A stretch of 64,000 bases of DNA from AC-32 sp963716865 (GCA_963716865.1 CAVQUF010000003.1:644451-708450); one strand, 5' to 3'. Positions 39,107 to 47,544 are shown, counted from the first letter of the stretch. Numbers and translations: made by a program. Notes: generated by a model not told the origin, from the letters alone.

Positions 39107-40419
39107 GCCGTAACCTCCGCGCTAGCGGCGTGCGCGTGCTGGTCGACCGGAGCGAAGACGCCCTCGAGCGAGGACTCTCCGCCGAACGGGCAGCCGCCTT
39201 CGTCGATGTGGCGCTGGAACTCCTCGCGGAACCGCGTCGCGTACTCGACGACCGGCCCGGCTGCGAAGTCGCCGAGCGCGCAGAGGCACTTGCCCAGCAT
39301 GCGGTCGCACACCGAGAGCAGCAGGTCGAGCTCGTGCTGCTCGGCCCGACCCTCCTCGAGCTTGACCAGGAGCTGCACCATCCAGCGTGTCCCCTCGCGG
39401 CACGGCGTGCACTTCCCGCACGACTCGTGCATGTAGAACTGCGACGAGCGGAGCGCGAGCTGCACCATGCAGGCGCGGTCGTCGATCACGATCACCGCCG
39501 CGGCCCCGAGCTGGGACCCGGCCTCGGCGACGGAGTTGAAGTCGAGGTCGGTGTCGAGCTGGTCCGGCGTCATCACCGTCGTGGACGAGCCGCCCGGGAT
39601 GATCGCCTTCAGCTCGCGGCCGTCCGGAATCCCGCCGCCGATGTCGAAGACGAGCTCGCGGAGCGGCGTGCCCAGCTCGAGCTCGTAGTTGCCCGGCCGC
39701 ACGACGTTCCCGGAGAGCGAGAACACGACCGTGCCCGGCGATTGCTCCGGCCCGACCTTCGCGTACCACTCGCCGCCCTTCTCCATGATCGTCGGGACGG
39801 TCGCGACCGTCTGGACGTTGTTGATCAGCGTCGGTGAGCCGTACAGCCCGCTGACCGCGGGAAACGGCGGCCGTGGGCGCGGCTGCCCGCGCCTGCCCTC
39901 GAGCGACTCCAGCAGCGCCGACTCCTCGCCGCAGATGTAGGCGCCCGCGCCGCGGTGCAGGACGACGGTCACCTCCTCGAGCAGCTTCGCCTTGCGCGCG
40001 TCCTCCAGCGCCTGTCGCATCACCTCGAACACGTCGAGGTACTCGCCGCGCAGATAGATGAAGACGTGCTCCGAGGCGATCCCGTGCGCCGTGATCAGGC
40101 AGCCCTCGATCAGGCGGTGTGGGTTGCGCAGCATGATCTCGCGGTCCTTGAACGTGCCCGGCTCGGACTCGTCCGCGTTGACGCACAGGTACGTGGGCTT
40201 GCCGGTCCCCTTCGCCAGGAAGCTCGCTTTTCGCCCCATCGGGAAGCCGGCCCCGCCGCGGCCCCGCAGGTTCGAGGCGAGCAGCTCCTCGACGATTTTC
40301 TCCGGCTTCAGCTTCCGCGCCTTGCGCAGCGCCTCGTAGCCGCCGATCGCCTCGTACTCGGCCAGCTTTGTCAGGTCGCGCTCGTCGGTGTGCGCGAGCG
40401 TGATCTCGTCAATCGCCAC
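39103..40419 (-). CDS. nuoF: NADH-quinone oxidoreductase subunit F (NADH and FMN binding)
   Basis: Site of NADH oxidation; 438 residues. LLASNLRGRGGAGFPMGRKASFL is the glycine-rich FMN/NADH loop, YLCVNADESEPGTFKDREIM and GAGAYICGEESALLESLEG follow, and SCGKCTPCREGTRWM with LCALGDFA holds the N3 4Fe-4S cluster. Overlaps nuoE by 11 nt. Confidence 0.96.
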   Translation of the reverse strand: MAIDEITLAHTDERDLTKLAEYEAIGGYEALRKARKLKPEKIVEELLASNLRGRGGAGFPMGRKASFLAKGTGKPTYLCVNADESEPGTFKDREIMLRNPHRLIEGCLITAHGIASEHVFIYLRGEYLDVFEVMRQALEDARKAKLLEEVTVVLHRGAGAYICGEESALLESLEGRRGQPRPRPPFPAVSGLYGSPTLINNVQTVATVPTIMEKGGEWYAKVGPEQSPGTVVFSLSGNVVRPGNYELELGTPLRELVFDIGGGIPDGRELKAIIPGGSSTTVMTPDQLDTDLDFNSVAEAGSQLGAAAVIVIDDRACMVQLALRSSQFYMHESCGKCTPCREGTRWMVQLLVKLEEGRAEQHELDLLLSVCDRMLGKCLCALGDFAAGPVVEYATRFREEFQRHIDEGGCPFGGESSLEGVFAPVDQHAHAASAEVTA

Positions 40420-40879
40420 GCCGCAGCTCCTCCACGATCGCCGGGACGTCCTCGGGGCGGACGGGCTCGCGGTAGCGCTCGTCCACCGAGACGACGACCG
40501 CCTTCCCGCAGCCGCCCGCGCACTCGATCGCGCGCAGCGTGAACTCCCCGTCCTCGCTCGTCTCGCCGGGCGCGATGCCGAGCTCCTGCTCGAAGGCCTC
40601 TAGCACCTGCTGGGCGCCGACGAGCGCGCACGACAGATTCGTGCAGACCTCGACGAGGTGTCGGCCTACAGGCGCCAGGTGGAACATGTCGTAGAACGAC
40701 GCGACCGCCTGGCAGTAGGCCGGCGTCAGTCCGAGCGCGTCGCCGACCTCCCGCAGCGCCTCGGGCGGCAGCCAGCCTCCGTGCCGCTCCTGCGCGAGCC
40801 GGAGCGCGGGCAGCACCGCCGAGCGCGAGTCCGGGTACTGCGCCGCCGCCTTGTGGATCTCGGCAGAAAGCTCCGTCAT
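40409..40879 (-). CDS. nuoE: NADH-quinone oxidoreductase subunit E (2Fe-2S)
   Basis: Thioredoxin-fold subunit with cluster N1a, 156 residues. The cluster ligands are CTNLSC (Cys-x4-Cys) and CAGGC (Cys-x3-Cys). The N-terminal helical region (SAVLPALRLAQERHGGWLPPEALREV) is typical. ATG 40879 overlaps the nuoD stop (ATGA). Confidence 0.95.
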   Translation of the reverse strand: MTELSAEIHKAAAQYPDSRSAVLPALRLAQERHGGWLPPEALREVGDALGLTPAYCQAVASFYDMFHLAPVGRHLVEVCTNLSCALVGAQQVLEAFEQELGIAPGETSEDGEFTLRAIECAGGCGKAVVVSVDERYREPVRPEDVPAIVEELRRGD

Positions 40880-42147
40880 CGATCGACCTCGCCCATGACC
40901 GTGTCGAGCGAGCCGACGATCGCGATCATGTCCGCGATCAGCGCATCCGACATGCACGTCGCGGTCGCCTCGAGCGCCACGAAGCTGGGCGCGCGGAACT
41001 TGACCCGCCAGGGCCTCGGCCCGCCGTCCGAGACGACGTAGCAGCCGAGCTCGCCGCGCGCCGACTCGACCGCGACGTAGACCTCGCCCTCGGGCACGCG
41101 GTAGCCCTCGGTCACGAGCTTGAAGTGGTGGATCAGCGACTCCATCGAGGTGTGCAGCTCCTCGCGCGGCGGGAGCACGACCTTGCGGTCGTCCGCGATC
41201 CACGGCTCGCCTTCCATGTCCTCGAGCCGGTCGAGGCACTGGCCGACGATGCGGGTCGACTCCCGCATCTCGTCCATGTGCACCTTGTACCGGTCCCAGA
41301 CGTCCCCGTTCGAGTACGTCGGGACGTCGAACTCGACCTGGTCGTAGGCGAGGTACGGCTGCGTCTTCCGGAGGTCCCAGTCCACCCCGGACCCGCGGAG
41401 CACGGGGCCGGACTGGCCGAGGGCGATCGCGTCGTCGACGGAGAGGAGGCCGATCCCCTTCGTCCGCTCCAGCCAGATCTCGTTCTGGTCGACGAGCGCC
41501 TCGTAGTCGTCGACCGCCTTCGGCATCCAGTCGACGAACTTGCGCGCCTCGGGGAAGAACCCGCGCGGGATGTCCTCGGCCAGGCCGCCGGCCTGGAAGT
41601 ACCGCGTGTGCATGCGCGCGCCCGCGACCATCTCGGAGAGGTCGAGGATCTGGTCGCGCTCGCGGAAGCAGTACCAGAACATCGAGATCGCCCCGAGCTC
41701 GAGCGCCGCGGTCCCGAGCCAGACGAGGTGCGAGTGGATCCGGTTCAGCTCGGCGAGGCACATCCGCATCCACGTCGCCTTCTCGGGCACCTCCAGCTCG
41801 AGCAGCTTCTCGATCGCGAGCACGAACACGAGCTCGTTGTTCTGGAAGGAGAGGTAGTCGATCCGCTCCGGGTACGTGATCGCCTTCCACCACGTCTTCT
41901 GCTCCATGTTCTTCTCGAATCCGGTGTGGAGGTAGCCGACGACGGCGCGCAGGCCGACGACCGTCTCGCCGTGCAGGTCGACGACCAGGCGCAGAACGCC
42001 GTGCGTGGAGGGGTGGTTCGGCCCGAAGTTGACCTGGAGCAGGTCCTCGGAGCCGCGAAGCTCTTCGGGCACCACCAGCGTGGTCGGGATCGGCGAGGGG
42101 ATGCGCGTGCCCCCGTAGATCCGCGGCCTCTCCGGGGCGACGGCCAC
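40876..42147 (-). CDS. nuoD: NADH-quinone oxidoreductase subunit D
   Basis: Quinone-site subunit related to the large subunit of NiFe hydrogenases but without metal; 423 residues. NFGPNHPSTHGVLRLVVDLHGE and GYLHTGFEKNMEQKTW carry quinone-site His residues; VDWDLRKTQPYLAYD, the GELGCYVVSDGG stretch and the C-terminal DTVMGEVDR are conserved. GTG 42147 shares its G with the TAG stop of nuoC, giving TAGTG coupling. Confidence 0.95.
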   Translation of the reverse strand: MAVAPERPRIYGGTRIPSPIPTTLVVPEELRGSEDLLQVNFGPNHPSTHGVLRLVVDLHGETVVGLRAVVGYLHTGFEKNMEQKTWWKAITYPERIDYLSFQNNELVFVLAIEKLLELEVPEKATWMRMCLAELNRIHSHLVWLGTAALELGAISMFWYCFRERDQILDLSEMVAGARMHTRYFQAGGLAEDIPRGFFPEARKFVDWMPKAVDDYEALVDQNEIWLERTKGIGLLSVDDAIALGQSGPVLRGSGVDWDLRKTQPYLAYDQVEFDVPTYSNGDVWDRYKVHMDEMRESTRIVGQCLDRLEDMEGEPWIADDRKVVLPPREELHTSMESLIHHFKLVTEGYRVPEGEVYVAVESARGELGCYVVSDGGPRPWRVKFRAPSFVALEATATCMSDALIADMIAIVGSLDTVMGEVDR

Positions 42148-42689
42148 TACGTCTCTCCCGAGAAGCGGACCGGCTCGCCGCCGATCGGGTAGTCCTTGCG
42201 CAGCGGATGGCCCTCCCAGTCGTCCTCGAGCAGGATCCGCGTCAGGTTGGGGTGCCCTTCGATCGGGATGCCCATCAGGTCGAAGGCCTCCCGCTCGTGC
42301 CAATCCGCGGTCGGCCAGACCGAGACCACGCTCGACACGGGCTCTCCCTCGTCGAGCCAGACCTGGACGCGCGCGCGCCGGCCGTCCGGGATCGCGAGCA
42401 GGTGGTAGCTCATGGCGAAGCGCTTCGGCTTCGGCTCCGGGAGCCGCTCGAGCCCCTGCGAGCCGGGCTGGTTCAGGTCGCGGCCGGCGGCGGTTCCGAT
42501 GTAGCCCGCGACTCCGCGCTCGCCCCAGCCGAGGTAGTCGGCCGCGGTGATGTCCGCGAGGAAGTTGAACCCGTCGTTGCGCAGGTGCTCGCAGGCCTCC
42601 AGGAGGCGCGACGGCTCGACAACGACGGTCTTCTCACCGCGCTCGTCGCGCGACTCGACGAAGCCCGGAAGGTGGTCGAAGAGCGCTAT
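42147..42689 (-). CDS. nuoC: NADH-quinone oxidoreductase subunit C, apparent ATA start
   Basis: Peripheral-arm subunit, 180 residues. FLADITAADYLGW, the RVQVWLDEGEPVSSVVSVWPTADWHEREAFDLMGIPIEGHPNLTRILLEDDWEGHPLRKDYP block is unmistakable NuoC. No ATG, GTG or TTG exists before the conserved core. The frame passes through ATA at 42689-42687, whose last two bases start the TAG stop of nuoB (ATAG overlap), mirroring the ATGA and GTGA overlaps elsewhere in this operon. I therefore take ATA as the start, unless an error hides a normal one. Confidence 0.9.
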   Translation of the reverse strand: MALFDHLPGFVESRDERGEKTVVVEPSRLLEACEHLRNDGFNFLADITAADYLGWGERGVAGYIGTAAGRDLNQPGSQGLERLPEPKPKRFAMSYHLLAIPDGRRARVQVWLDEGEPVSSVVSVWPTADWHEREAFDLMGIPIEGHPNLTRILLEDDWEGHPLRKDYPIGGEPVRFSGET

Positions 42690-43267
42690 GAGGCCACTCC
42701 GCGGATCTCGTAGGCGGGCGGAACGCCTGCCTTGATCTTCTCCTGCAGCCGCACGATCCCCTCGACGAGCGCCTCGGGCCGCGGCGGGCAGCCGGGCACG
42801 TGGATGTCCACCGCGACGATCTTGTCGACGCCCTGCAGGACGGCGTAGTTGTTGAACATCCCGCCCGAGCTCGCGCATGCTCCCATCGCGATCACCCACT
42901 TCGGCTCGAGCATCTGGTCGTAGATCTGGCGCAGCGGCGCGGCCATCTTGTGCGCGACCCGGCCGGAGACGATCAGCAGGTCGGCCTGCCGCGGCGAGGA
43001 GCGGAAGACCTCGGCGCCGAAGCGCGCGATGTCGTAGCGCGCGGAGACGATCGACATCATCTCGATCGCGCAGCACGCGAGCCCGAACGTGTCCGGCCAG
43101 ATCGAGCTCCCCTGGGCCCACGCGACGGCCTTCTCGACGGTCGTGAGCATCAGCTTGTCCTCGAGCTCGCCGAGCTCGGTCTCGAAGACGCCTGGGCCCT
43201 TGCCCTTCCAGAGCACCCGCTCGGAGTTCAGCCCGTAGTCCGCGAGGCGTTGTTTCTTCATTGCCAT
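42686..43267 (-). CDS. nuoB: NADH-quinone oxidoreductase subunit B (cluster N2)
   Basis: Holds the terminal 4Fe-4S cluster N2 beside the quinone site; 193 residues from ATG 43267, or 191 from ATG 43261, whose ATGA overlaps the nuoA stop. Cluster ligands are the tandem cysteines in GLACCAIEMM, the one in MGACASSGGMFNNY and the one in PGCPPRPEALVEGI. Confidence 0.95.
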   Translation of the reverse strand: MAMKKQRLADYGLNSERVLWKGKGPGVFETELGELEDKLMLTTVEKAVAWAQGSSIWPDTFGLACCAIEMMSIVSARYDIARFGAEVFRSSPRQADLLIVSGRVAHKMAAPLRQIYDQMLEPKWVIAMGACASSGGMFNNYAVLQGVDKIVAVDIHVPGCPPRPEALVEGIVRLQEKIKAGVPPAYEIRGVAS

Positions 43268-43620
43268 TCGAGGGCGCCCTTGCGCCAGATGTAGACGTAG
43301 GCCACCGCGAGGATCGCGATGAAGAACAGGAACTCGATGAACGCGAACCACCCGAGGCTCTTGACGAGGACGGCGAGCGGGTAGAGGAACACGACCTCGA
43401 TGTCGAAGACGATGAAGAGCATCGCCGTCAGGTAGAAGCTGATCGTGAAGCGGCTCTGGTTCGGCGGCCCCTTGGAGACACCCGACTCGAACGGGATCGT
43501 CCGGGCTCGTGTGCGGCGCCGGGGGCGGGTCGCGAAGGCGAACGACATCGTCACCATCGAGACCGGAATCGCGAGGGCGAACACCCCGTAGATGAGGAAG
43601 GCCAACCAGCTGTCGAGCAC
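43258..43620 (-). CDS. nuoA: NADH-quinone oxidoreductase subunit A, first gene of the nuo operon
   Basis: Three-helix membrane subunit, 120 residues. IPFESGVSKGPPNQSRFTISFYLTAMLFIVFDIEVVFLYPLAV is the conserved block with the ESG cysteine-loop region (here Ser replaces the usual loop Cys) and FDIE. GTG 43620 has a good ribosome binding site (AGGAGGG, 7 nt away), unlike the leaderless genes around it. TAAGTT at 43650-43655 (minus) is a possible -10 box for the whole operon. Confidence 0.95.
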   Translation of the reverse strand: MLDSWLAFLIYGVFALAIPVSMVTMSFAFATRPRRRTRARTIPFESGVSKGPPNQSRFTISFYLTAMLFIVFDIEVVFLYPLAVLVKSLGWFAFIEFLFFIAILAVAYVYIWRKGALEWQ

Positions 43621-43765
43621 CGCGATCCCTCCTGCGTCGAGCGAGCGGGAACTTAGCAGAGCAACGGGACTCACGAGCGAGGAGGAAAACGGCTCAACCA
43701 AGCGTGAGGCAGCCGTTACAAAGTTGTGCTCCCGAAGGGTGATTCGGGCGGTCGGAGGACGTTGC

Positions 43766-43771
43766 TACGAT
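43766..43771 (+). promoter_or_regulatory. -10 element of a leaderless promoter (TACGAT)
   Basis: TACGAT ends 7 nt before ATG 43779, the second possible start of the Fe-S carrier gene. Confidence 0.45.
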
Positions 43772-44177
43772 GAGCCGGATGGAGATCTCGGAGCGCCCAG
43801 CCACTCTCGTCGCGCTGACGGCAAGCGCGGCGTCCAAGATTGTCGACCTGATGGCCGAGGAGCCCGAGGGCGAAGCAGCGGTTCTGAGGATCGCCGTCCA
43901 GGGCGGCGGCTGCTCCGGCTTCCAGTACGCGCTCGGCTTCGACCGCGGCGCCCAGGAGGGCGACGTCGAGCTCGAGAGTTTCGGCGTCCCGGTCGTGGTC
44001 GACCCGTTCAGCGCGCCCTACCTGGCCGGCACCGAGATCGACTGGGTCGAGGGCCTGCAGGCGGGCTTCGCGATCAACAACCCGAACGTCTCCGCCTCGT
44101 GCGGGTGCGGCCACTCCTTCCAGGTGGAGGAGGGCGCAGGCCCCGAGGACGCCGCCGGCTGCGGCTCGTGTCACTAG
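43770..44177 (+). CDS. erpA: A-type iron-sulfur carrier (ErpA/IscA family)
   Basis: Delivers Fe-S clusters to apoproteins. The three ligand cysteines are in GGGCSGFQY and the CGCGHSF pair, as in ErpA and IscA. Length is 135 residues from ATG 43770 (GGAGG 11 nt upstream) or 132 from ATG 43779, which suits the leaderless promoter; I cannot decide. The C-terminus has an extra tail ending GCGSCH with two more cysteines. Divergent from nuoA, and likely to serve the many clusters of Nuo. Confidence 0.9.
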   Translation: MSRMEISERPATLVALTASAASKIVDLMAEEPEGEAAVLRIAVQGGGCSGFQYALGFDRGAQEGDVELESFGVPVVVDPFSAPYLAGTEIDWVEGLQAGFAINNPNVSASCGCGHSFQVEEGAGPEDAAGCGSCH

Positions 44178-44225
44178 TCCGAAGTCCGGCCTCCGCTTCG
44201 CGGAGACCATGACGTCTTCGGACTA
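44175..44225. repeat. Cruciform-like inverted repeat after erpA
   Basis: TAGTCCGAAG (44175-44184, starting with the erpA stop) and CTTCGGACTA (44216-44225) form perfect 10-bp arms; a second hairpin CTCCGC TTC GCGGAG lies inside. Confidence 0.55.
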
Positions 44226-44250
44226 CCTAAGGGATCTCCGAATGCCGTAA

Positions 44251-44278
44251 CGGCGGCGCCGGGCAAAGCCCGCCGCCG
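44251..44278 (+). terminator. GC-rich hairpin downstream of erpA
   Basis: CGGCGGC with GCCGCCG encloses GGGC AAA GCCC with a small bulge. No T-run; tentative terminator. Confidence 0.4.
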
Positions 44279-44307
44279 CGGCGAAGTGCGCAGGCACGGC
44301 GCGCTCG

Positions 44308-44313
44308 TAACCT
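44308..44313 (+). promoter_or_regulatory. -10 element of a leaderless promoter (TAACCT)
   Basis: TAACCT ends 6 nt before GTG 44320. Confidence 0.45.
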
Positions 44314-44319
44314 GTGCAG

Positions 44320-44940
44320 GTGCGCCAACGAAGCATGACTGCAACTGCTGCGTCGGTAGTCGCTCTGCTCACCATCTGCGGCTGCTCAGGATCCCGTACG
44401 AAGGCCCAGCCGAAGACTCAGACGACCCCGTCAGCCGATCTGCGCTTCGTCGTTGCTTCGTCTGGGGTGCGCGCAAGTTGCCGCGCGACCGCTCGCGCAG
44501 TCGGCTATCCCGTGCCCTGCCCGACTCGCCTTCCCGTCGGACTCGGCCCGAACGTGATTGGCCAGGGGGGCGTGGGAGGTAGCGCCAAGTCGTGGCGCGG
44601 ATGGGTGATCGGATCAAGCAATACGGACGGCCAGCACCTCGTCATCACGGCCTCTCCGCACCCGCTTACCGATTACGCAAAGCTCGTCAACGGCCCGGCC
44701 TGGTATCCAAACGAAAGGGTTCGCCCGCTCGGCTGGGAGCGGATCAACGGCCGGCGAATGCGGTCCGTTTACGTTCCGCCAGCGATCAACGATGGCAGTG
44801 CGTTCATGCACCACGTCGTACTCATCTGGACTGAAGGCGGACACACCTACGGCATCGGGTTCCACAACGCCACCGGTATCGGTCGAACACTTTTCTTGGA
44901 CAGAGAGCTAGCGAAGTACATCAAGCTCGTCCGACCCTGA
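44320..44940 (+). CDS. Predicted lipoprotein of unknown function
   Basis: A 206-residue exported protein. Signal MRQRSMTATAASVVALLTIC runs into a GCSG lipobox, then a Thr/Gln/Lys linker, then a globular domain with two cysteines near residues 45-60 and aromatic-rich strands (WRGWVIGSS, GPAWYPNERVRPLGW, VYVPPAINDGSAFMHHVVLIWTEGGHTYGIGFHN). No family recognised. Its GC content is lower than that of neighbouring genes, which may mean different origin. GTG 44314 or ATG 44335 are alternative starts; GTG 44320 fits the promoter. Confidence 0.7.
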   Translation: MRQRSMTATAASVVALLTICGCSGSRTKAQPKTQTTPSADLRFVVASSGVRASCRATARAVGYPVPCPTRLPVGLGPNVIGQGGVGGSAKSWRGWVIGSSNTDGQHLVITASPHPLTDYAKLVNGPAWYPNERVRPLGWERINGRRMRSVYVPPAINDGSAFMHHVVLIWTEGGHTYGIGFHNATGIGRTLFLDRELAKYIKLVRP

Positions 44941-44996
44941 CAGGCGCTGTCGCCCGAGGCGCGCAGCCCCGCGGTCGGCCCTGCAGAGGCGGTAGT

Positions 44997-45002
44997 TAGC
45001 AT
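44997..45002 (+). promoter_or_regulatory. -10 element of a leaderless promoter (TAGCAT)
   Basis: TAGCAT ends 9 nt before GTG 45012. Confidence 0.6.
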
Positions 45003-45011
45003 TCTGATCGC

Positions 45012-46022
45012 GTGAGCGCTGAAGGCGTCGTCGACATCACCATCCTGGGAGCGGGCCCGACGGGTCTCGCGGCCGCGTACTACGCCGGCCATCGCGACGC
45101 CTCTGTCCGGATCGTCGAGAGCCTCGAGCAGCTCGGCGGCCAGGTGGCCGCCGTCTACCCCGAGAAGCACGTCTACGACGTCGCCGGCCACCCGAAGATC
45201 CTGGGCACGAAGCTGATCGAGCTCTGCGCGGAGCAGGGCCTGCAGTACGGGCCGGAGGTGCTGCTCGGCGAGGAGGTGCAGTCGCTCGAGCGCGTCGGCC
45301 AGAACGGCGAGGAGCTGCTCGCCGTCGGCACCGACAAGGGCGGGCCGTACCTCTCGCGGGCGCTGATCATCACCGCCGGCCACGGGGCCTTCGAGCCGCG
45401 CAAGCTCGGGGTCGAGGGGATCGACGAGTGGGAGGGCAAGGGCTTGCACTACGTCGTTCGCGAGAAGGCCGTCTTCGACGACCTCACCTGCGTGATCGTC
45501 GGCGGCGGCGACTCGGCGCTCGACTGGACGCTCGGGCTCCAGGACACGGTGCGCCCGCCGATCGCGCTCGTCCACCGGCGGGACAACTTCCGGGCGCTCG
45601 AGACATCCGTCAACGAGGCCCGCGCGCTGCACGACGAGGGCCGCGTCCGGATCATGACGCCGTGCGAGGTGCGCGGCGTCCACGGCGACGGGCACATCAC
45701 GTCGGTCACGATCGAGAACACGCAGACCGGCGAGAGCGAGGAGGTGCCATGCGAGGCGCTCATCACGCTGCTCGGCTTCCACTCGCACCTCGGCGCCATC
45801 GCCGAGTGGGGCCTGGAGCTCGAGGGCAAGCGCCAGATCAAGATCGAGCCGACCACCTGCGAGACGAGCCTGGCCGGCGTCTACGCCGCGGGTGACGTCG
45901 CCGGCTACCCGGGCAAGATCACGCTGATCACGATCGGCATGGGCGAGGCCGCGATCGCCGCGAACAACGCGATCGCCCAGATCCGCGGCGAGAAAGTCCA
46001 GCCGAAGTACTCGACCGACTAG
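45012..46022 (+). CDS. Ferredoxin/flavodoxin-NADP+ reductase, thioredoxin-reductase-like
   Basis: A 336-residue FAD enzyme of the YumC/FNR2 type. FAD site GAGPTGLAAAYYAG at the N-terminus, ESLEQLGGQVAAVYPEKHVYDVAGHP (family fingerprint with Pro-Glu-Lys), NADPH site VIVGGGDSALDWTLGL and the C-terminal AAGDVAGYPGKITLITIGMGEAAIAANNA. The redox CxxC of true thioredoxin reductases is missing, so ferredoxin or flavodoxin reduction with NADPH is expected. GTG start follows a leaderless promoter. Confidence 0.92.
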   Translation: MSAEGVVDITILGAGPTGLAAAYYAGHRDASVRIVESLEQLGGQVAAVYPEKHVYDVAGHPKILGTKLIELCAEQGLQYGPEVLLGEEVQSLERVGQNGEELLAVGTDKGGPYLSRALIITAGHGAFEPRKLGVEGIDEWEGKGLHYVVREKAVFDDLTCVIVGGGDSALDWTLGLQDTVRPPIALVHRRDNFRALETSVNEARALHDEGRVRIMTPCEVRGVHGDGHITSVTIENTQTGESEEVPCEALITLLGFHSHLGAIAEWGLELEGKRQIKIEPTTCETSLAGVYAAGDVAGYPGKITLITIGMGEAAIAANNAIAQIRGEKVQPKYSTD

Positions 46023-46061
46023 CGCCGAGGGTCGCTACTGCGCGGTTCGAGGCGAAGCCAG

Positions 46062-46122
46062 GTTGGACGGCCGCACCGGCGAAGCCGGCACGGCCTCCAG
46101 GGCGGCATCGCAAGCGATGCCT
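46062..46122 (-). repeat. Intergenic repeat family 1, copy C (inverted)
   Basis: On the minus strand AGGCATCGCTTGCGATGCC, a spacer, GTGCCGGCTTCGCCGGTGC and GGCCGTCC, the same three elements as copy B at 2690-2757. Lies between the ferredoxin reductase and fumarase genes. Confidence 0.65.
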
Positions 46123-46161
46123 TGGCCGACTAGCTCGGCGCTTCTGGGTCCCGGACGAGGC

Positions 46162-46167
46162 TAGACT
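46162..46167 (+). promoter_or_regulatory. -10 element of a leaderless promoter (TAGACT)
   Basis: TAGACT ends 7 nt before GTG 46175. Confidence 0.6.
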
Positions 46168-46174
46168 CGGTCGG

Positions 46175-47500
46175 GTGGCAACCGAGGCACAAGAGGAGCT
46201 CTGGGGGCCCGAGACGCGCAAGGCGGTCGAGAACTTTCCCGTTTCCGGGGAGCCGATCCCGGCGCCGGTCGCGCGCTGGCTGGGCCGCATCAAGGCCGCT
46301 GCAGCGCGCGTGAACGCCGAGCTCGGGCTGCTCGACGCCGACAAGGCCGAGCGCATCGCCGCCGCCGGCGACCGCGTCGCGGCCGGGGAGCTCGACGACC
46401 AGTTCCCGATCGACGTCTTCCAGACCGGCTCCGGCACCTCGTCGAACATGAACGCCAACGAGGTGCTCGCGGCTCTCGCCGGCGACGACGTCCATGCGAA
46501 CGACGACGTGAACATGGGCCAGTCGTCGAACGACGTCTTCCCCTCGGCGGTCCATCTCGCGGCGCTGGGCGAGATCACCTCCGACCTCCGGCCCGCGCTG
46601 GAGCGGCTGGCCGGGGCGCTCGAGGCCAAGGCCCGCGAGTTCGAGGACGTGGTCAAGTCCGGCCGCACGCACTGGATGGACGCCGTTCCCGTGACCCTCG
46701 GCCAGGAGTTCGGCGGCTACGCGGCCCAGGTGCGGCAGGGGATCGCGCGCGTCGACGACGCCCTTCCCCGCCTCGGCCAGATCCCGCTCGGGGGCACCGC
46801 GGTCGGCACCGGCCTGAACACGCACCCGGAGTTCGCCTCGCGCGTGCGCGCGCGGCTGCAGGAGGAGACCGGGCTGGAGATCTCGGCGCCCGCCGACCCG
46901 TTCGAGGCCCAGGCGGCGCGCGACTCGCTGGTCGAGACCTCGGGAGCGCTGAAGACGGTTGCCGTCTCGCTCACGAAGATCGCGAACGACATCCGCTACC
47001 TGGGCTCGGGCCCGCGCGCCGGGCTCGGCGAGCTCGTCCTGCCCGAGCTGCAGAAGGGAAGCTCGATCATGCCCGGGAAGGTCAACCCGGTCATCCCGGA
47101 AGTGGTGACACAGGTCGCGGCCCAGGTGATCGGCAACGACCAGGCGATCACCGTCGGCGGGCTGCAGGGGCACTTCGAGCTGAACGTCTTCGTCCCGCTG
47201 CTCGCCCGCAACCTGCTCGACTCGATCAAGCTCCTAGCGGCCGCCTCGCGCCTGTTCGCGGAGCGCTGCGTCGAGGGGATCGAGGCGAACCGCGAGACGT
47301 GCGAGCGCTACGCCGAGCTGACGCTCTCGGCGGCGACGGCGCTCAACCCCTACATCGGCTACGACAAGGCGACCGAGATCGTCAAGGAGGCGGCCAGTTC
47401 GGGCCGCTCGCTGCGCGAGGTCGCCCGCGAGGCGGGGGTCGAAGACGCGGTTCTGGACGAGGCGCTGGACTACCGGAAGATGGCTCGCCCGCACGAGTAG
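46175..47500 (+). CDS. fumC: Fumarate hydratase class II
   Basis: TCA-cycle enzyme converting fumarate to malate; 441 residues, soluble and without Fe-S cluster. The fumarase/aspartase superfamily signature GSSIMPGKVNP is intact, with TGSGTSSNMNANEV, VNMGQSSNDVFPSA and KSGRTHWMDAVPVTLGQEF before it and ALNPYIGYDKATEIVKEA after. The last motif and the substrate loop favour fumarase over aspartate ammonia-lyase. GTG start fits the leaderless promoter. Confidence 0.95.
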   Translation: MATEAQEELWGPETRKAVENFPVSGEPIPAPVARWLGRIKAAAARVNAELGLLDADKAERIAAAGDRVAAGELDDQFPIDVFQTGSGTSSNMNANEVLAALAGDDVHANDDVNMGQSSNDVFPSAVHLAALGEITSDLRPALERLAGALEAKAREFEDVVKSGRTHWMDAVPVTLGQEFGGYAAQVRQGIARVDDALPRLGQIPLGGTAVGTGLNTHPEFASRVRARLQEETGLEISAPADPFEAQAARDSLVETSGALKTVAVSLTKIANDIRYLGSGPRAGLGELVLPELQKGSSIMPGKVNPVIPEVVTQVAAQVIGNDQAITVGGLQGHFELNVFVPLLARNLLDSIKLLAAASRLFAERCVEGIEANRETCERYAELTLSAATALNPYIGYDKATEIVKEAASSGRSLREVAREAGVEDAVLDEALDYRKMARPHE

Positions 47501-47544
47501 CGAGCCAAAGGGCTCATCGGGCCAGGCCTCGGATTCCCTTTCGG

